DNA from: Campylobacterota bacterium
GTDB lineage: Bacteria; Campylobacterota; Campylobacteria; Campylobacterales; JAJVLF01
Assembly (NCBI GenBank): GCA_029255845.1
Contig: JAJVLF010000017.1
Location: 1-35,991, forward strand
Direction of reading: 5' to 3'
Length of the DNA: 35,991 nt
Shown here: positions 10,003-19,051 of the stretch, piece by piece
Layout: every line of letters starts with the position of its first letter
Position numbering within the stretch: the stretch's first letter is position 1
Translations under genes and position numbers: made by a program
The notes under the pieces: model-generated
The model's input: only the letters and a program-made list of their open reading frames with translations
Database searches by the model: none
What the model was told of the DNA's origin: nothing

Positions 10003-10968
10003 TTATAAAAGTTCTAAAACTTCTTTAGCATGATAAGTGATAATCATATCAGCCTCAGCTCTTTTAAAAGAAAACATATTTTCCATTAAGATAGCCTCAT
10101 AATCTACAATACCTGCTTTTTGAGCATATTTTAGCATAGCATATTCTCCACTTACATTATATACAGCTAATGGAATATGGGTTTGTTTTTTTATTTCATT
10201 CACTATATCTAAATAAGCAAGGGCTGGTTTTACCATTAATATATCAGCTCCTTGTTTTTCATCTTCCTTGCTTTCTTCTATTGCTTCTTGTTTATTTCTA
10301 AAATCCATTTGATATGTTTTTCTATCTCCAAATGATGGAGCTGAATCTGCTATATCCCTAAAAGGTCCATAATAAGCCGAAGCAAACTTTGTAGAATAAC
10401 TCATAATTGCTAAATCTTGAAAATCATTTTTATCTAAAAAATTTCTTAAAGATATTATTATATTATCCATCATACCGCTAGGAGCTATCATATTTGCCCC
10501 TGCTTTTGCATGGATTAAAGCCTGTGCATTTAAAATATCTAATGTTTTATTATTATCTACTTGTTGTGTTTTATCATCTATAATGCCACAATGACCGTGG
10601 CTTGTGTATTCACAAAAACATAAATCTGTAATTATATATATATCTTTATTGCTAGATTTTATAGCTTTAATACATCTTGATATTATAGAGTTTTCACTGC
10701 AAGCCTCACTGCCAACATCATCTTTATATGATGGAAGAGCAAAAAGCATAATAGCATTTATGCCTAATTTAGATAATAAATCACATTCTTTAACTATCTC
10801 ATCTATGCTCATTTGAAATATCCCACCACCAAGAGAGAGGATTTCTTTTTTTATGCCTTCGCCTTCTAGGACAAAAAGAGGATATATTAAATCATTTGAA
10901 GATAAACTAGTAGAAGATACTAAGTTTCTTATTTGTGAGTTATTTCTTAGTCTTCTAAAGTTTTTTAT
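10003..10968 (-). CDS. hemB: Delta-aminolevulinic acid dehydratase (porphobilinogen synthase), probable ATA start
   Basis: The ATG-called ORF (10812) lacks the conserved N-terminus; in-frame upstream codons read (M/I)KNFRRLRNNSQIRNLVSSTSLSSNDLIYPLFVLEGEGIKKEILSLGGGIFQ back to an ATA at 10968-10966. Confidence 0.9.
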   Translation of the reverse strand: MKNFRRLRNNSQIRNLVSSTSLSSNDLIYPLFVLEGEGIKKEILSLGGGIFQMSIDEIVKECDLLSKLGINAIMLFALPSYKDDVGSEACSENSIISRCIKAIKSSNKDIYIITDLCFCEYTSHGHCGIIDDKTQQVDNNKTLDILNAQALIHAKAGANMIAPSGMMDNIIISLRNFLDKNDFQDLAIMSYSTKFASAYYGPFRDIADSAPSFGDRKTYQMDFRNKQEAIEESKEDEKQGADILMVKPALAYLDIVNEIKKQTHIPLAVYNVSGEYAMLKYAQKAGIVDYEAILMENMFSFKRAEADMIITYHAKEVLELL

Positions 10969-11426
10969 TGTTTATTCTTTCTAGCATTTAGCTTGGTTAG
11001 TTTGTCAATTAAATCTTTAGAAATATTTCTATAAAAATATGCAAAAGGAACTATACATTTTTCAAAATTGTCATAATTAATCAAAAATGCTAATGTTACA
11101 GTATCTTGAGTAGCTCTAACTGTAGCTTGTCGTGCTCTTTTCTCTAAGCCAGATATTTCACCAAAAAGAGCATTAACCCCCAATACTCCTACAACAGATC
11201 TAGATGTTACTACATTACATTCTCCAGCAAGGATAAAATAAACCATTTCTGAACGATCTCCTTCTTTTATAACTATCTCTCCTTTAGCAAAAGTAGTAAA
11301 TTCTACTTTAATAACAATAGACACGATATCAGCATCATTCATACTTTTAAAGATATGGAATTTCTCTTTACTAGCTAGTAGTTGCTCTAGGGCGGTTGGT
11401 TTTTTTTTAAATTCTTCTTTTGTCAA
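10965..11426 (-). CDS. Stand-alone cyclic nucleotide-binding domain protein (Crp-like sensor domain, no evident HTH)
   Basis: 'GEIVIKEGDRSEMVYFILAGECNVV', 'LFGEISGLEKRARQATVRATQDT'. Confidence 0.85.
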   Translation of the reverse strand: MTKEEFKKKPTALEQLLASKEKFHIFKSMNDADIVSIVIKVEFTTFAKGEIVIKEGDRSEMVYFILAGECNVVTSRSVVGVLGVNALFGEISGLEKRARQATVRATQDTVTLAFLINYDNFEKCIVPFAYFYRNISKDLIDKLTKLNARKNKQ

Positions 11427-11483
11427 AATATATCCAATATAATAATTTTAATTGAAGTCTATCATATAAATATAAATATAAAA

Positions 11484-12263
11484 TTAAAAGTCAACCAACA
11501 CTATATCTTTTTTAGAAAAATAAGCACATTTACTAAACCCTATATCTTTAGCAATATTTTGCACTTTTATTAAATCCTTACCTACATCTTCAATTCTATG
11601 GGCATCACTAGAAAAGGTTATATTAATATTTTCTTCATAAATAAGAGATAATAAATTAATGCAAGGATACTGCTCACATATAGGCTTACGAAAACCCGCT
11701 GTATTTATCTCTACCACCATATTTGATTTTTTAATGGCTTTAATGGCATTTTTAGCCAAAAGTCTTATATCTTTTGAGGGTCTTTTATTAAATACCTTTA
11801 TCAAATCCAGATGCCCCACTATATGAAAAAGATTTGATTTTGCCATATTTTCTATAGCTAAAAAATACAAAGAATAAAGCTCATCAATATCATAATTTTT
11901 ATATTTCCCTATAAAAGTAGGATTATCAAACCCCCATTCATTTATAAAATGAACAGAGCCTATTAAATAATCCACATCTCTTTTAGTAATATCTTCATTA
12001 GTATATTTATCTATAAAATCCACTTCATAAGCTAGCTTAATATCTATTTCATTTTTATATTCATTAGCTAAAGATAACACCATATCTTCATATATATCTA
12101 TTTCTTGATATTTCATTCTATATTTAGGGTCAAAGTCCATAGGGGCATGGTCGCTAAAGCCATAAACTTTGATATTTTGTTTGATGGCTTGCTGGATGTA
12201 TTCTTTTGTAGTTCCACTTGCATGATTGCAAAGTGTTGTGTGATTATGTAAATCTATAAGCAT
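11484..12263 (-). CDS. PHP-family histidinol-phosphatase-like protein
   Basis: 'LIDLHNHTTLCNHASG', 'GFSDHAP', 'GSVHFI', 'HIVGHLDLIK', 'SSDAH'. Confidence 0.88.
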   Translation of the reverse strand: MLIDLHNHTTLCNHASGTTKEYIQQAIKQNIKVYGFSDHAPMDFDPKYRMKYQEIDIYEDMVLSLANEYKNEIDIKLAYEVDFIDKYTNEDITKRDVDYLIGSVHFINEWGFDNPTFIGKYKNYDIDELYSLYFLAIENMAKSNLFHIVGHLDLIKVFNKRPSKDIRLLAKNAIKAIKKSNMVVEINTAGFRKPICEQYPCINLLSLIYEENINITFSSDAHRIEDVGKDLIKVQNIAKDIGFSKCAYFSKKDIVLVDF

Positions 12264-12307
12264 AATTAACCTTTGGTTTTATGCTTATTTTAATATATAA
12301 TTATAAA

Positions 12308-12338
12308 AAGTAGCATATTATTTTATAAAATGCTACTT
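12308..12338 (-). terminator. Intrinsic terminator downstream of flagellin
   Basis: Minus strand AAGTAGCAT-N13-ATGCTACTT followed by TTTATAA; perfect 9-bp stem. Confidence 0.7.
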
Positions 12339-12412
12339 GGCAAAGCTGGAATGGACTTAGGATACTTCTATTAATATAATTGGACAGTTATATTAATGTA
12401 TAATTAATATAA

Positions 12413-13996
12413 TTATTGTAATAATCTAGTTATATTTTGTAACACAGTGCTAGATTGTGCTAATGCATAGCTTCCAGCTTGAGCTAAAATACTTCCTCTT
12501 TTGAAATTACTTGATTCTTCTGCAAAATCTGCATCTCTTATTTGAGACTCTGAAAATTGAACATTTGTTTTAGTAACAGAAATATTATTTACTGTTGCTT
12601 CTAATTGTATTTGAGTTGAACCTAAATCAGATCTAATTTTATCAAGAGCTTTAATAGCCGTATCTGCTATATCCATTACCGCATGAGCTCCAATAGCAGT
12701 AGTTACACCAGCTGATAAACCATGAGTGCTTTTTGGGTTTGCTGGGTCGCTTAATACTTTTGTTTGTTGAAATATAAGAGTATTTTTATTAGAATGAGCT
12801 CCCATAGCAGACGCTTTATCAGCATTAAATGTTCCTCTAGCTGTTCTTAAATTAATGATTGCTTCAGATGCTTTAGCATCACCGGTACTTCCAAAACCTA
12901 TCGAATTAGCAAAATCTCCGCCAGACTCCCCATCTGATATTATAATATCTCTAGCATCATTTCTTATAAGAGTTAATCTCCCATAGTTAGAATGCTCCTG
13001 TGTGCCTACAGCCTCTAATCCTAATAACTCAAGACCTGATGTTGCCTTTAGGTTAATACCTCTACCATCTGTGCTAGTTAATGTGAAATGACCTCTAGCA
13101 TCTATTGTAGCTCTAGCCCCTATTTGATCTGTTAGATTATTAATAGCAGCTACTATTTTACCATCTGCATCATCAACTTCAACATCATTAATAGTTCCTA
13201 ACTTAACACCATTAATTATTAATCCAACTATGTCATTACTTCCATCTGCTCCTTTTCGTTTTCCAACTGGAACTTCTCCTGTGGATTCAATATTCCAAGC
13301 AGCTCTAACTTGAAGCTCATTAGAGTTTTTATTAATTACTTCTGTTAAAGCACCTAAGCCTGTTCCTACTGAGTGAGAAATATGGACAGCTTCTAAAGTA
13401 ATATCATCTCTACCATTTACTGCTTTAAATGTAAGAGTCACATCCTTACTTTCTGTAATATTTTTACCAGTTTCAAATCTAGTTTGCCCTATTTTATCAG
13501 AAGATGTTGCACCTATTGATGCATTAATAGTTGTATGTGAATAAGCACCTATTTGAAATTTTGCATTTGAATAACCACCAGCAAGAAGTGATTTACCATT
13601 AAAGGTAGTTGTTGCTGCTATATTATCAAGCTCTTCCATTAATCTTGTGATATCTGCTTGAAGTGCTGATCTTGATTCAAATGTTTGACCATCTTGTGCT
13701 GATTGAACTGCTTTAACTTTGATAGTATCAAGTATTTTTATTTGCTCATCCATAGCTTTATCTGCTATTTGAATAATCCCTATCGCATCATTGGCATTTC
13801 TAATCGCCTGACCTAATGATTTTGCTTGAGTTCTTAATGAATCCGCAATTGCCATTCCAGATGCATCATCTGCTGCTGTGTTGATTTTATAACCTGAACT
13901 TAATCGTTCTAAAGATTTGCTTAAACCTTTATTTACATATGTTGCATTAGTATGCGCCGTTGAGGCTGAAGTGTTGTTAGCTAATGAAAAGCCCAT
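12413..13996 (-). CDS. flaA: Flagellin
   Basis: D0/D1 signatures 'LSKSLERLSSGYKINTAADDASGMAIADSLR' and C-terminal 'QIRDADFAEESSNFKRGSILAQAGSYALAQSS'. Confidence 0.97.
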   Translation of the reverse strand: MGFSLANNTSASTAHTNATYVNKGLSKSLERLSSGYKINTAADDASGMAIADSLRTQAKSLGQAIRNANDAIGIIQIADKAMDEQIKILDTIKVKAVQSAQDGQTFESRSALQADITRLMEELDNIAATTTFNGKSLLAGGYSNAKFQIGAYSHTTINASIGATSSDKIGQTRFETGKNITESKDVTLTFKAVNGRDDITLEAVHISHSVGTGLGALTEVINKNSNELQVRAAWNIESTGEVPVGKRKGADGSNDIVGLIINGVKLGTINDVEVDDADGKIVAAINNLTDQIGARATIDARGHFTLTSTDGRGINLKATSGLELLGLEAVGTQEHSNYGRLTLIRNDARDIIISDGESGGDFANSIGFGSTGDAKASEAIINLRTARGTFNADKASAMGAHSNKNTLIFQQTKVLSDPANPKSTHGLSAGVTTAIGAHAVMDIADTAIKALDKIRSDLGSTQIQLEATVNNISVTKTNVQFSESQIRDADFAEESSNFKRGSILAQAGSYALAQSSTVLQNITRLLQ

Positions 13997-14054
13997 TGAT
14001 AAATCCTTTTATCTTAGTATTAAATATATATGAGATCCGTCTCGATACAAAAGC

Positions 14055-14081
14055 AATATCGGTGAGATTAAAATAACTTTA
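14055..14081 (-). promoter_or_regulatory. Sigma28-type flagellin promoter
   Basis: Minus strand TAAAGTTA-N11-CCGATATT about 60 nt upstream of the flagellin ATG. Confidence 0.75.
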
Positions 14082-14112
14082 ATAAAAGATTAAAAAAAAC
14101 TAAAAAAAACAT

Positions 14113-14177
14113 TTATTTAAGCTAAAAAAGGGCTTATTTTAAGCTAAATACTAACTTATTTTTAACTAAACAATAGC
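14113..14177. repeat. Three imperfect 21-22-bp direct repeats between xseA and the flagellin promoter
   Basis: TTATTTAAGCTAAAAAAGGGC / TTATTTTAAGCTAAATACTAAC / TTATTTTTAACTAAACAATAGC. Confidence 0.6.
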
Positions 14178-14204
14178 TTAAAAACAAATTAATAATAGAG
14201 GAGT

Positions 14205-15521
14205 TTAAGATTTCTCCATCACGATAGCCCCTATTGAGGCAGTGCTATCATCTAAGGTAAATTTGTCATTTACATTAATTTGAGATAAGACAATAGATTT
14301 ATTCTTTTTTTTGATTATTGCATAGCCTTTTTTTGGTTTTAGTTTTGGATTTTGGGACTTATAGACTTGTTTTAAAAGCAGTATATTTCTATCTGATTCT
14401 CTTATTTTATTATCAATAATATTTTGCATTAGATTTTTCATATCTGATAGATTATGCTTTAAAAAAACATTATTTTTTGCATATTTATATATATTTTCTT
14501 CCATATAATTAATCTCATTTGTATTTTTTATAAGCTTATGAGATATAATGCTAGATATATTTTTATAAAGCATATCTATATCATTTCTTAAATGCTGGTG
14601 CATTACTTGAATAGAGTTATTTTTAATCATATTATAATTATGAGCTAATTCTTTACTTTTCCTTTCCATAACCCCATTAACAAATGTATCCAGATTATTA
14701 TAAAGCTCAACCATCAATTCAAGATAATAATTTTTATCAGGCAATATAATCTCCATAGCAGAAGAAGGAGTGCTAGCTCGTTTATCCGCCACATAGTCAC
14801 TAAGAGAAAAATCACTCTCATGACCTACCGCCGAAACAACAGGAGTATTAGCATTAAAAATAGCATTAGCAACCTCTATAGTATTAAAGCACCACAAATC
14901 CTCTAAACTACCACCTCCACGAGCTACTAGTATTAAATCAGCCCCCATTGTATCTGCTCGTTTAATATTCATAGCTATATTATTTTTCGCATTTTCTCCT
15001 TGAACTAAAGTATCCATAAGACTAAGCTTAGTATTTGACCATCTTTTTAAAGTAACATTTTTAATATCCTCAATAACCGCACCTGACTTTGAAGTGATAA
15101 TAATAATCCTCTTAGGAAATGGAGGCAAACTCTTCTTTATACTATCATCAAAATACCCCTTATCTTTCAATTCCTTTTTTAATTGCTCATAAGCCAAATG
15201 CAAATTACCATCCCCCTTAGCATCTATTTTCTGAGCAATGATTTGATAATCCCCACGAGGAGGATAAACATTAATAGAGCCTGTAATATAAACACTTAAC
15301 CCTTTCTCTAGCTTAAACTTCAAATATCTAGCATTGCCTTTATACATCACAGCCTTAATGGAAGAATCAAATTTCTCATCTTTAATAGTAAAATAAATAT
15401 GCCCACTTCTCTGATGATAAGTAACAGAAGAGATTTCACCTTGCACATAGATACTCATAAGCTCTCTCTCTAAAATGGACTTTATGGTTATATTTAGGCT
15501 AGATACAGTTATAGGGTTCAT
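14205..15521 (-). CDS. xseA: Exodeoxyribonuclease VII large subunit
   Basis: 'MNPITVSSLNITIKSILERELMSIYVQGEISS', 'IIIITSKSGAVIEDI', 'ARGGGSLEDLWCFN', 'SAVGHESDFSLSDYVADKRASTPSSA'. Confidence 0.97.
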   Translation of the reverse strand: MNPITVSSLNITIKSILERELMSIYVQGEISSVTYHQRSGHIYFTIKDEKFDSSIKAVMYKGNARYLKFKLEKGLSVYITGSINVYPPRGDYQIIAQKIDAKGDGNLHLAYEQLKKELKDKGYFDDSIKKSLPPFPKRIIIITSKSGAVIEDIKNVTLKRWSNTKLSLMDTLVQGENAKNNIAMNIKRADTMGADLILVARGGGSLEDLWCFNTIEVANAIFNANTPVVSAVGHESDFSLSDYVADKRASTPSSAMEIILPDKNYYLELMVELYNNLDTFVNGVMERKSKELAHNYNMIKNNSIQVMHQHLRNDIDMLYKNISSIISHKLIKNTNEINYMEENIYKYAKNNVFLKHNLSDMKNLMQNIIDNKIRESDRNILLLKQVYKSQNPKLKPKKGYAIIKKKNKSIVLSQINVNDKFTLDDSTASIGAIVMEKS

Positions 15522-15652
15522 ATTATTTCTTTTGATGGGATTAATATGAGATTATAACAAATATTTTAATAAACCAAAATACTTTATGCCATTTAAGGAA
15601 AACCTTATTTCTTAAGTCTATAATTCCATCTTTAAAGAAAAAAAGGAAAAAT

Positions 15653-16696
15653 ATGTTTAAAAAATATGCATTACTTTTAATGATTATTGCAAGTGCTAGT
15701 TTATATGCTAAAAATAATATGAAAATTGTAGGCTCATCTACCGTATATCCATTTAGCTCAGCAGTAGCAGAAGAGCTAGGAGCTACCACAAAACATTCTA
15801 CTCCTACTGTAGAATCAACAGGTTCTGGTGGAGGGATGAAGCTTTTTTGTGCAGGTAATGGGAAAAATACTCCAGATATTACGAACTCTAGCAGAAGAAT
15901 GAAGAAAAAAGAATTAGAGCTTTGTAATAAAAACGAAGTTAATGACATCACAGAAGCAATGATAGGATATGATGGTATCGCATTTGCTCAAAGAAAACAA
16001 AATAAACCTTTTAGTATCACCACAAAACAGCTTTTACTAGCAGTAGCAAAAGAAGTCCCTAATAAAAGCGGGAATAAATTAATACCCAATCCATACAAAA
16101 AATGGAGCGATATAGACAAGAGCTTACCACAAAGAAAGATTGTAATTTACGGACCACCAAAATCATCAGGAACTAGAGATGCTTTTGAAGATATGATATT
16201 AAAGCACCAAACTAAAAAGATGAAATCCTATACAGATATTTATAAAAAAACAGGCAATAAAACATATAAAAAATATAAACTCATAAGAACGGATGGCGTA
16301 TATATTCCAAGTGGTGAAAATGATAACTTAATAGTGGCTAAATTAAATAAAAACAAATATGCTTTTGGTATATTTGGGTATTCGTTTTTGATAGAAAATG
16401 ATGATAAAGTCCAAGGTGCAAAAATAAATGGAATATCCCCAACTCCAGAAGCCATATCAAGTGGAAAATATCCTATTTCAAGAAGTTTGTTTTTTTATAT
16501 TAAAAACTCTCATGCTAAGAAAAACCCAGCTATAAATGAATATGTAGATATGTTTATGTCTGAAGATATGATAGGCGAAGATAGTATTTTAGGAGAGATA
16601 GGGCTTATTTCTTTGTCTGATGATAAAAGAGAGAAAATAAAAAAGAATGTAGCTAAAAGAGTGAAACATACATTAAAGTTTTATGGTAAAAATTAA
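15653..16696 (+). CDS. PstS-like phosphate-binding periplasmic protein
   Basis: Signal peptide; 'IVGSSTVYPFSSAVAEELG', 'STGSGGGMKLFCAG', 'GPPKSSGTRDAFEDMIL', 'FGIFGYSF'. Confidence 0.9.
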   Translation: MFKKYALLLMIIASASLYAKNNMKIVGSSTVYPFSSAVAEELGATTKHSTPTVESTGSGGGMKLFCAGNGKNTPDITNSSRRMKKKELELCNKNEVNDITEAMIGYDGIAFAQRKQNKPFSITTKQLLLAVAKEVPNKSGNKLIPNPYKKWSDIDKSLPQRKIVIYGPPKSSGTRDAFEDMILKHQTKKMKSYTDIYKKTGNKTYKKYKLIRTDGVYIPSGENDNLIVAKLNKNKYAFGIFGYSFLIENDDKVQGAKINGISPTPEAISSGKYPISRSLFFYIKNSHAKKNPAINEYVDMFMSEDMIGEDSILGEIGLISLSDDKREKIKKNVAKRVKHTLKFYGKN

Positions 16697-16908
16697 TGAA
16701 TTATAAAGAATATAAAATAATATATGTAGTAGAGGGTGGCTTAGGAACTATTTTTCTAGGTGCTTCAGGAATACCCATTAAGAAAATGGAAACCGCATTA
16801 AATAAAGAAGTCCTTGACGGATGGCAAGTAGTTTTTCAAGTTATTGAAAGCAAAAGATTTTTACTATTTTGGAAACGAGAAGCTGTTATTATTACTCTAG
16901 GAAGATGA
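16696..16908 (+). CDS. DUF4177-like small protein
   Basis: 70 aa, 'EYKIIYVVEGG...ALNKEVLDGWQVVFQV...LLFWKRE'; start overlaps the upstream stop (TAATG). Confidence 0.6.
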   Translation: MNYKEYKIIYVVEGGLGTIFLGASGIPIKKMETALNKEVLDGWQVVFQVIESKRFLLFWKREAVIITLGR

Positions 16909-16910
16909 TT

Positions 16911-17285
16911 ATGTTAGATAAAAGTGAAGCTTTAGAAAAAGAAGAAGCCTTAAGATGCGAAATACAAGACTTATCCAATGAGAATAAAAAGATATTTTAT
17001 TCAAAAGTAGAAGATAAAATAAAAGACCCTGATACTTATGCCGTCTTAAATTGGATATTTTTATCAGGATTACATCATTTTTATTTAAAAAAATGGACTA
17101 AAGGGATTATAAACCTATCTTTATTTGTGATTAGTATTTTATTATTATTTAGTGCATATACATATTGGGGAATTGGAATTTTAGTAGCATTGTTTATTGT
17201 AGAGCTAAGAGAGTTATTTCAATCTCAAATAATAGTTTTGGATTATAATAATAAGATGATGGAGAAAGTTCTTCAAGGATTATGA
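16911..17285 (+). CDS. TM2-domain-like small membrane protein
   Basis: 'AVLNWIFLSGLHHFYLKKWTKGIINLSLF'. ATG at 16911 preceded by AGGAAG, better than the ORF-track start at 16869. Confidence 0.65.
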   Translation: MLDKSEALEKEEALRCEIQDLSNENKKIFYSKVEDKIKDPDTYAVLNWIFLSGLHHFYLKKWTKGIINLSLFVISILLLFSAYTYWGIGILVALFIVELRELFQSQIIVLDYNNKMMEKVLQGL

Positions 17286-17387
17286 TTATATATTTATAGA
17301 TGTTATAAAATGTATAAAGTAGTTTTATAAAATTTATTTAACTTCTAACAAGTTAATATTTCTTGAGATATAACATTAAGGGAGTTT

Positions 17388-17807
17388 ATGAAAATAACAT
17401 TTATTTTATTAGCATTATTATTTGTAGGTTGTGGCTCCAATAACCCTAAGTATGCAGACAACAATAATACAGAAGGTGTTGTAATAGACCCAAAAACAAA
17501 ATTAATGTGGCAAGACAATTTAGATGCAGAAGAAAATACATTAAACTGGTATGACTCTATTAAGTATTGTAATCATTTAAATTTATCTAACTTTCAAGAT
17601 TGGGAATTGCCATCTAGGGATATTCTCGTGACATCTTATAAATCAAAAGAAATTTTTGCTTTTACTTCTTATAGCCTTTATTGGAGTTCGTCTAGTTATG
17701 AAAGCAATTCTAGCGATGCTTGGAGTGTACTTTTTGATTATGGATATGCGTATAGTTATATTAAGACTGATTTGCATTATGTTCGTTGTGTGCGAGGTAT
17801 AAGATAA
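17388..17807 (+). CDS. DUF1566 (Lcl C-terminal-like) lipoprotein
   Basis: Lipobox 'FVGC'; 'VVIDPKTKLMWQDN...W..SIKYCNHLNLSNFQDWELPSRDIL...YWSSSSYESNSSDAWSVLFDYG...VRCVRG'. Confidence 0.85.
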   Translation: MKITFILLALLFVGCGSNNPKYADNNNTEGVVIDPKTKLMWQDNLDAEENTLNWYDSIKYCNHLNLSNFQDWELPSRDILVTSYKSKEIFAFTSYSLYWSSSSYESNSSDAWSVLFDYGYAYSYIKTDLHYVRCVRGIR

Positions 17808-17936
17808 ATTTATTTGTTGTATTAGTTTCGTATATTAATAGAGGTTTCCATATCTTGTAATTATGATAAAAATAAAAATTATTCTTTTATTGTAGTATGC
17901 TATAATCTCTTTTAATCATACATTAGAGAGTTAAAT

Positions 17937-18155
17937 ATGCAAACAATAACATTAAAAATTGAAGATAGTATAAATGATAAATTTTTATGGCTTTTAAATC
18001 ATTTCTCACAAAATGAAATTGAAATCCTAGATAAAACAACATATCAAAGCGATGATGAATACCTAAAAAGCATTAAAGGCATGGAAGAAAGCATTATAGA
18101 AGCTTCAAAAGAACCACTAGAAAATTACATTACATCTGATAAACTAGATTGGTAG
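17937..18155 (+). CDS. RelB/Phd-type antitoxin-like protein (partner of a decayed toxin)
   Basis: 72 aa; '...YLKSIKGMEESIIEASKEPLENYITSDKLDW' immediately 5' of a Txe/YoeB-like reading frame. Confidence 0.65.
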   Translation: MQTITLKIEDSINDKFLWLLNHFSQNEIEILDKTTYQSDDEYLKSIKGMEESIIEASKEPLENYITSDKLDW

Positions 18156-18156
18156 A

Positions 18157-18412
18157 GTGTATCTATTATTATTTTCACCACAAGCAAAAAAGATTCTAAA
18201 AAAATAGCTTCAAAGAGACTAAAGCTAAAAGTACAAGAATTGCTATCTTTAATTGAAAAAGAACCCTTAAAATATACACCACGATTTGAGTGCTTATCAG
18301 GCAATCTAAAAGGCAAAATATCAAGAAAAATAAATAACATAGATTGATATATGAAGTTTTTGAAGAAAGTAAAATAATTAAAATTTATAGAATGTGGACA
18401 CATTATGAATAA
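18157..18412 (+). pseudogene. Txe/YoeB-family mRNA interferase remnant with two frame disruptions
   Basis: Three-frame reconstruction: VYLLLFSPQAKK / DSKKIASKRLKLKVQELLSLIEKEPLKYTPRFECLSGNLKGKISRKIN / HRLIYEVFEESKIIKIYRMWTHYE*. Frame changes at 18186-18191 (A-run) and about 18336. Confidence 0.75.
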
Positions 18413-18433
18413 TAATTTAAAAAAATGTAAATA

Positions 18434-18567
18434 ATGTCAAGATGGGTTAGTGAATTTAATGATAAAAATACAACTTGAGATGAGTTAAAAATGCATTAGA
18501 ATGAAGTGAAGCTGATGAAACAATAACAGAAGATGTAGAAGAATTATCTTATTATGTTTTTAATTAA
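18434..18567 (+). pseudogene. Decayed small ORF with two in-frame TGA codons and one frame disruption
   Basis: Reconstruction MSRWVSEFNDKNTT*DELK/NALE*SEADETITEDVEELSYYVFN*. Confidence 0.4.
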
Positions 18568-19051
18568 TATTTTTATTTATTTGCTTTAACTCAATTGCTT
18601 TTAAGTTGTAATACGGGTATATATGTAAATCTTTAACACCCACTAATCTGAAATGACCTAGCAAAAAACTATATCCCTTTAAATATACCGTTTCTTTTTG
18701 TTTTTTTACTAAGATGTATCCACTTTGTATTCCTATACTATTTTTACGACTGTATATAATCCCTTTATTTTCAAATATTTGTGTTTCGTATTCATCAAAG
18801 AAAAAAATAGCAAAATTTTTATAAAATCCTATAAACTTATATTGCGAATTGTCATGGGAATGTGTGTAATGCTGTTTGTATGTTTTGTTTTTATGTGCAT
18901 TTATTACATCTTTATTAAAATTGCTTTTTGATATTTCATATATTAGATGGTTTATGTATGGTATTTTATTAGATGCTGTTATGAATACAGATAGAGCTAA
19001 TATTGTTAATATTGTTTTCAATTTCTTATCCTTGTTTTTTAGTATAAGCAA
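18560..19051 (-). CDS. Hypothetical membrane-anchored protein overlapping ftsW
   Basis: N-terminal hydrophobic helix; start overlaps the ftsW 3' end. Confidence 0.6.
   Translation of the reverse strand: MLILKNKDKKLKTILTILALSVFITASNKIPYINHLIYEISKSNFNKDVINAHKNKTYKQHYTHSHDNSQYKFIGFYKNFAIFFFDEYETQIFENKGIIYSRKNSIGIQSGYILVKKQKETVYLKGYSFLLGHFRLVGVKDLHIYPYYNLKAIELKQINKNIN

Noticed and set aside
15541-15951. 136-aa minus-strand ORF
   Set aside because: Antisense to the start of the clearly coding PstS-like gene; composition is the mirror of that gene.
17388-17807. DUF1566 protein as a diversity-generating retroelement target
   Set aside because: No reverse transcriptase or template repeat in the window.
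18125-18403. 92-aa minus-strand ORF
   Set aside because: Antisense to the YoeB-like remnant; the plus-strand reconstruction matches a known family.
18434-18567. Possible genetic-code change (TGA = Trp, code 4)
   Set aside because: All conserved genes read through without internal TGA and use TGG for Trp (e.g. in gatB), and several genes end in TGA (MATE, DUF692, DUF4177, TM2, gspL, gspM). Gene decay is the simpler explanation.
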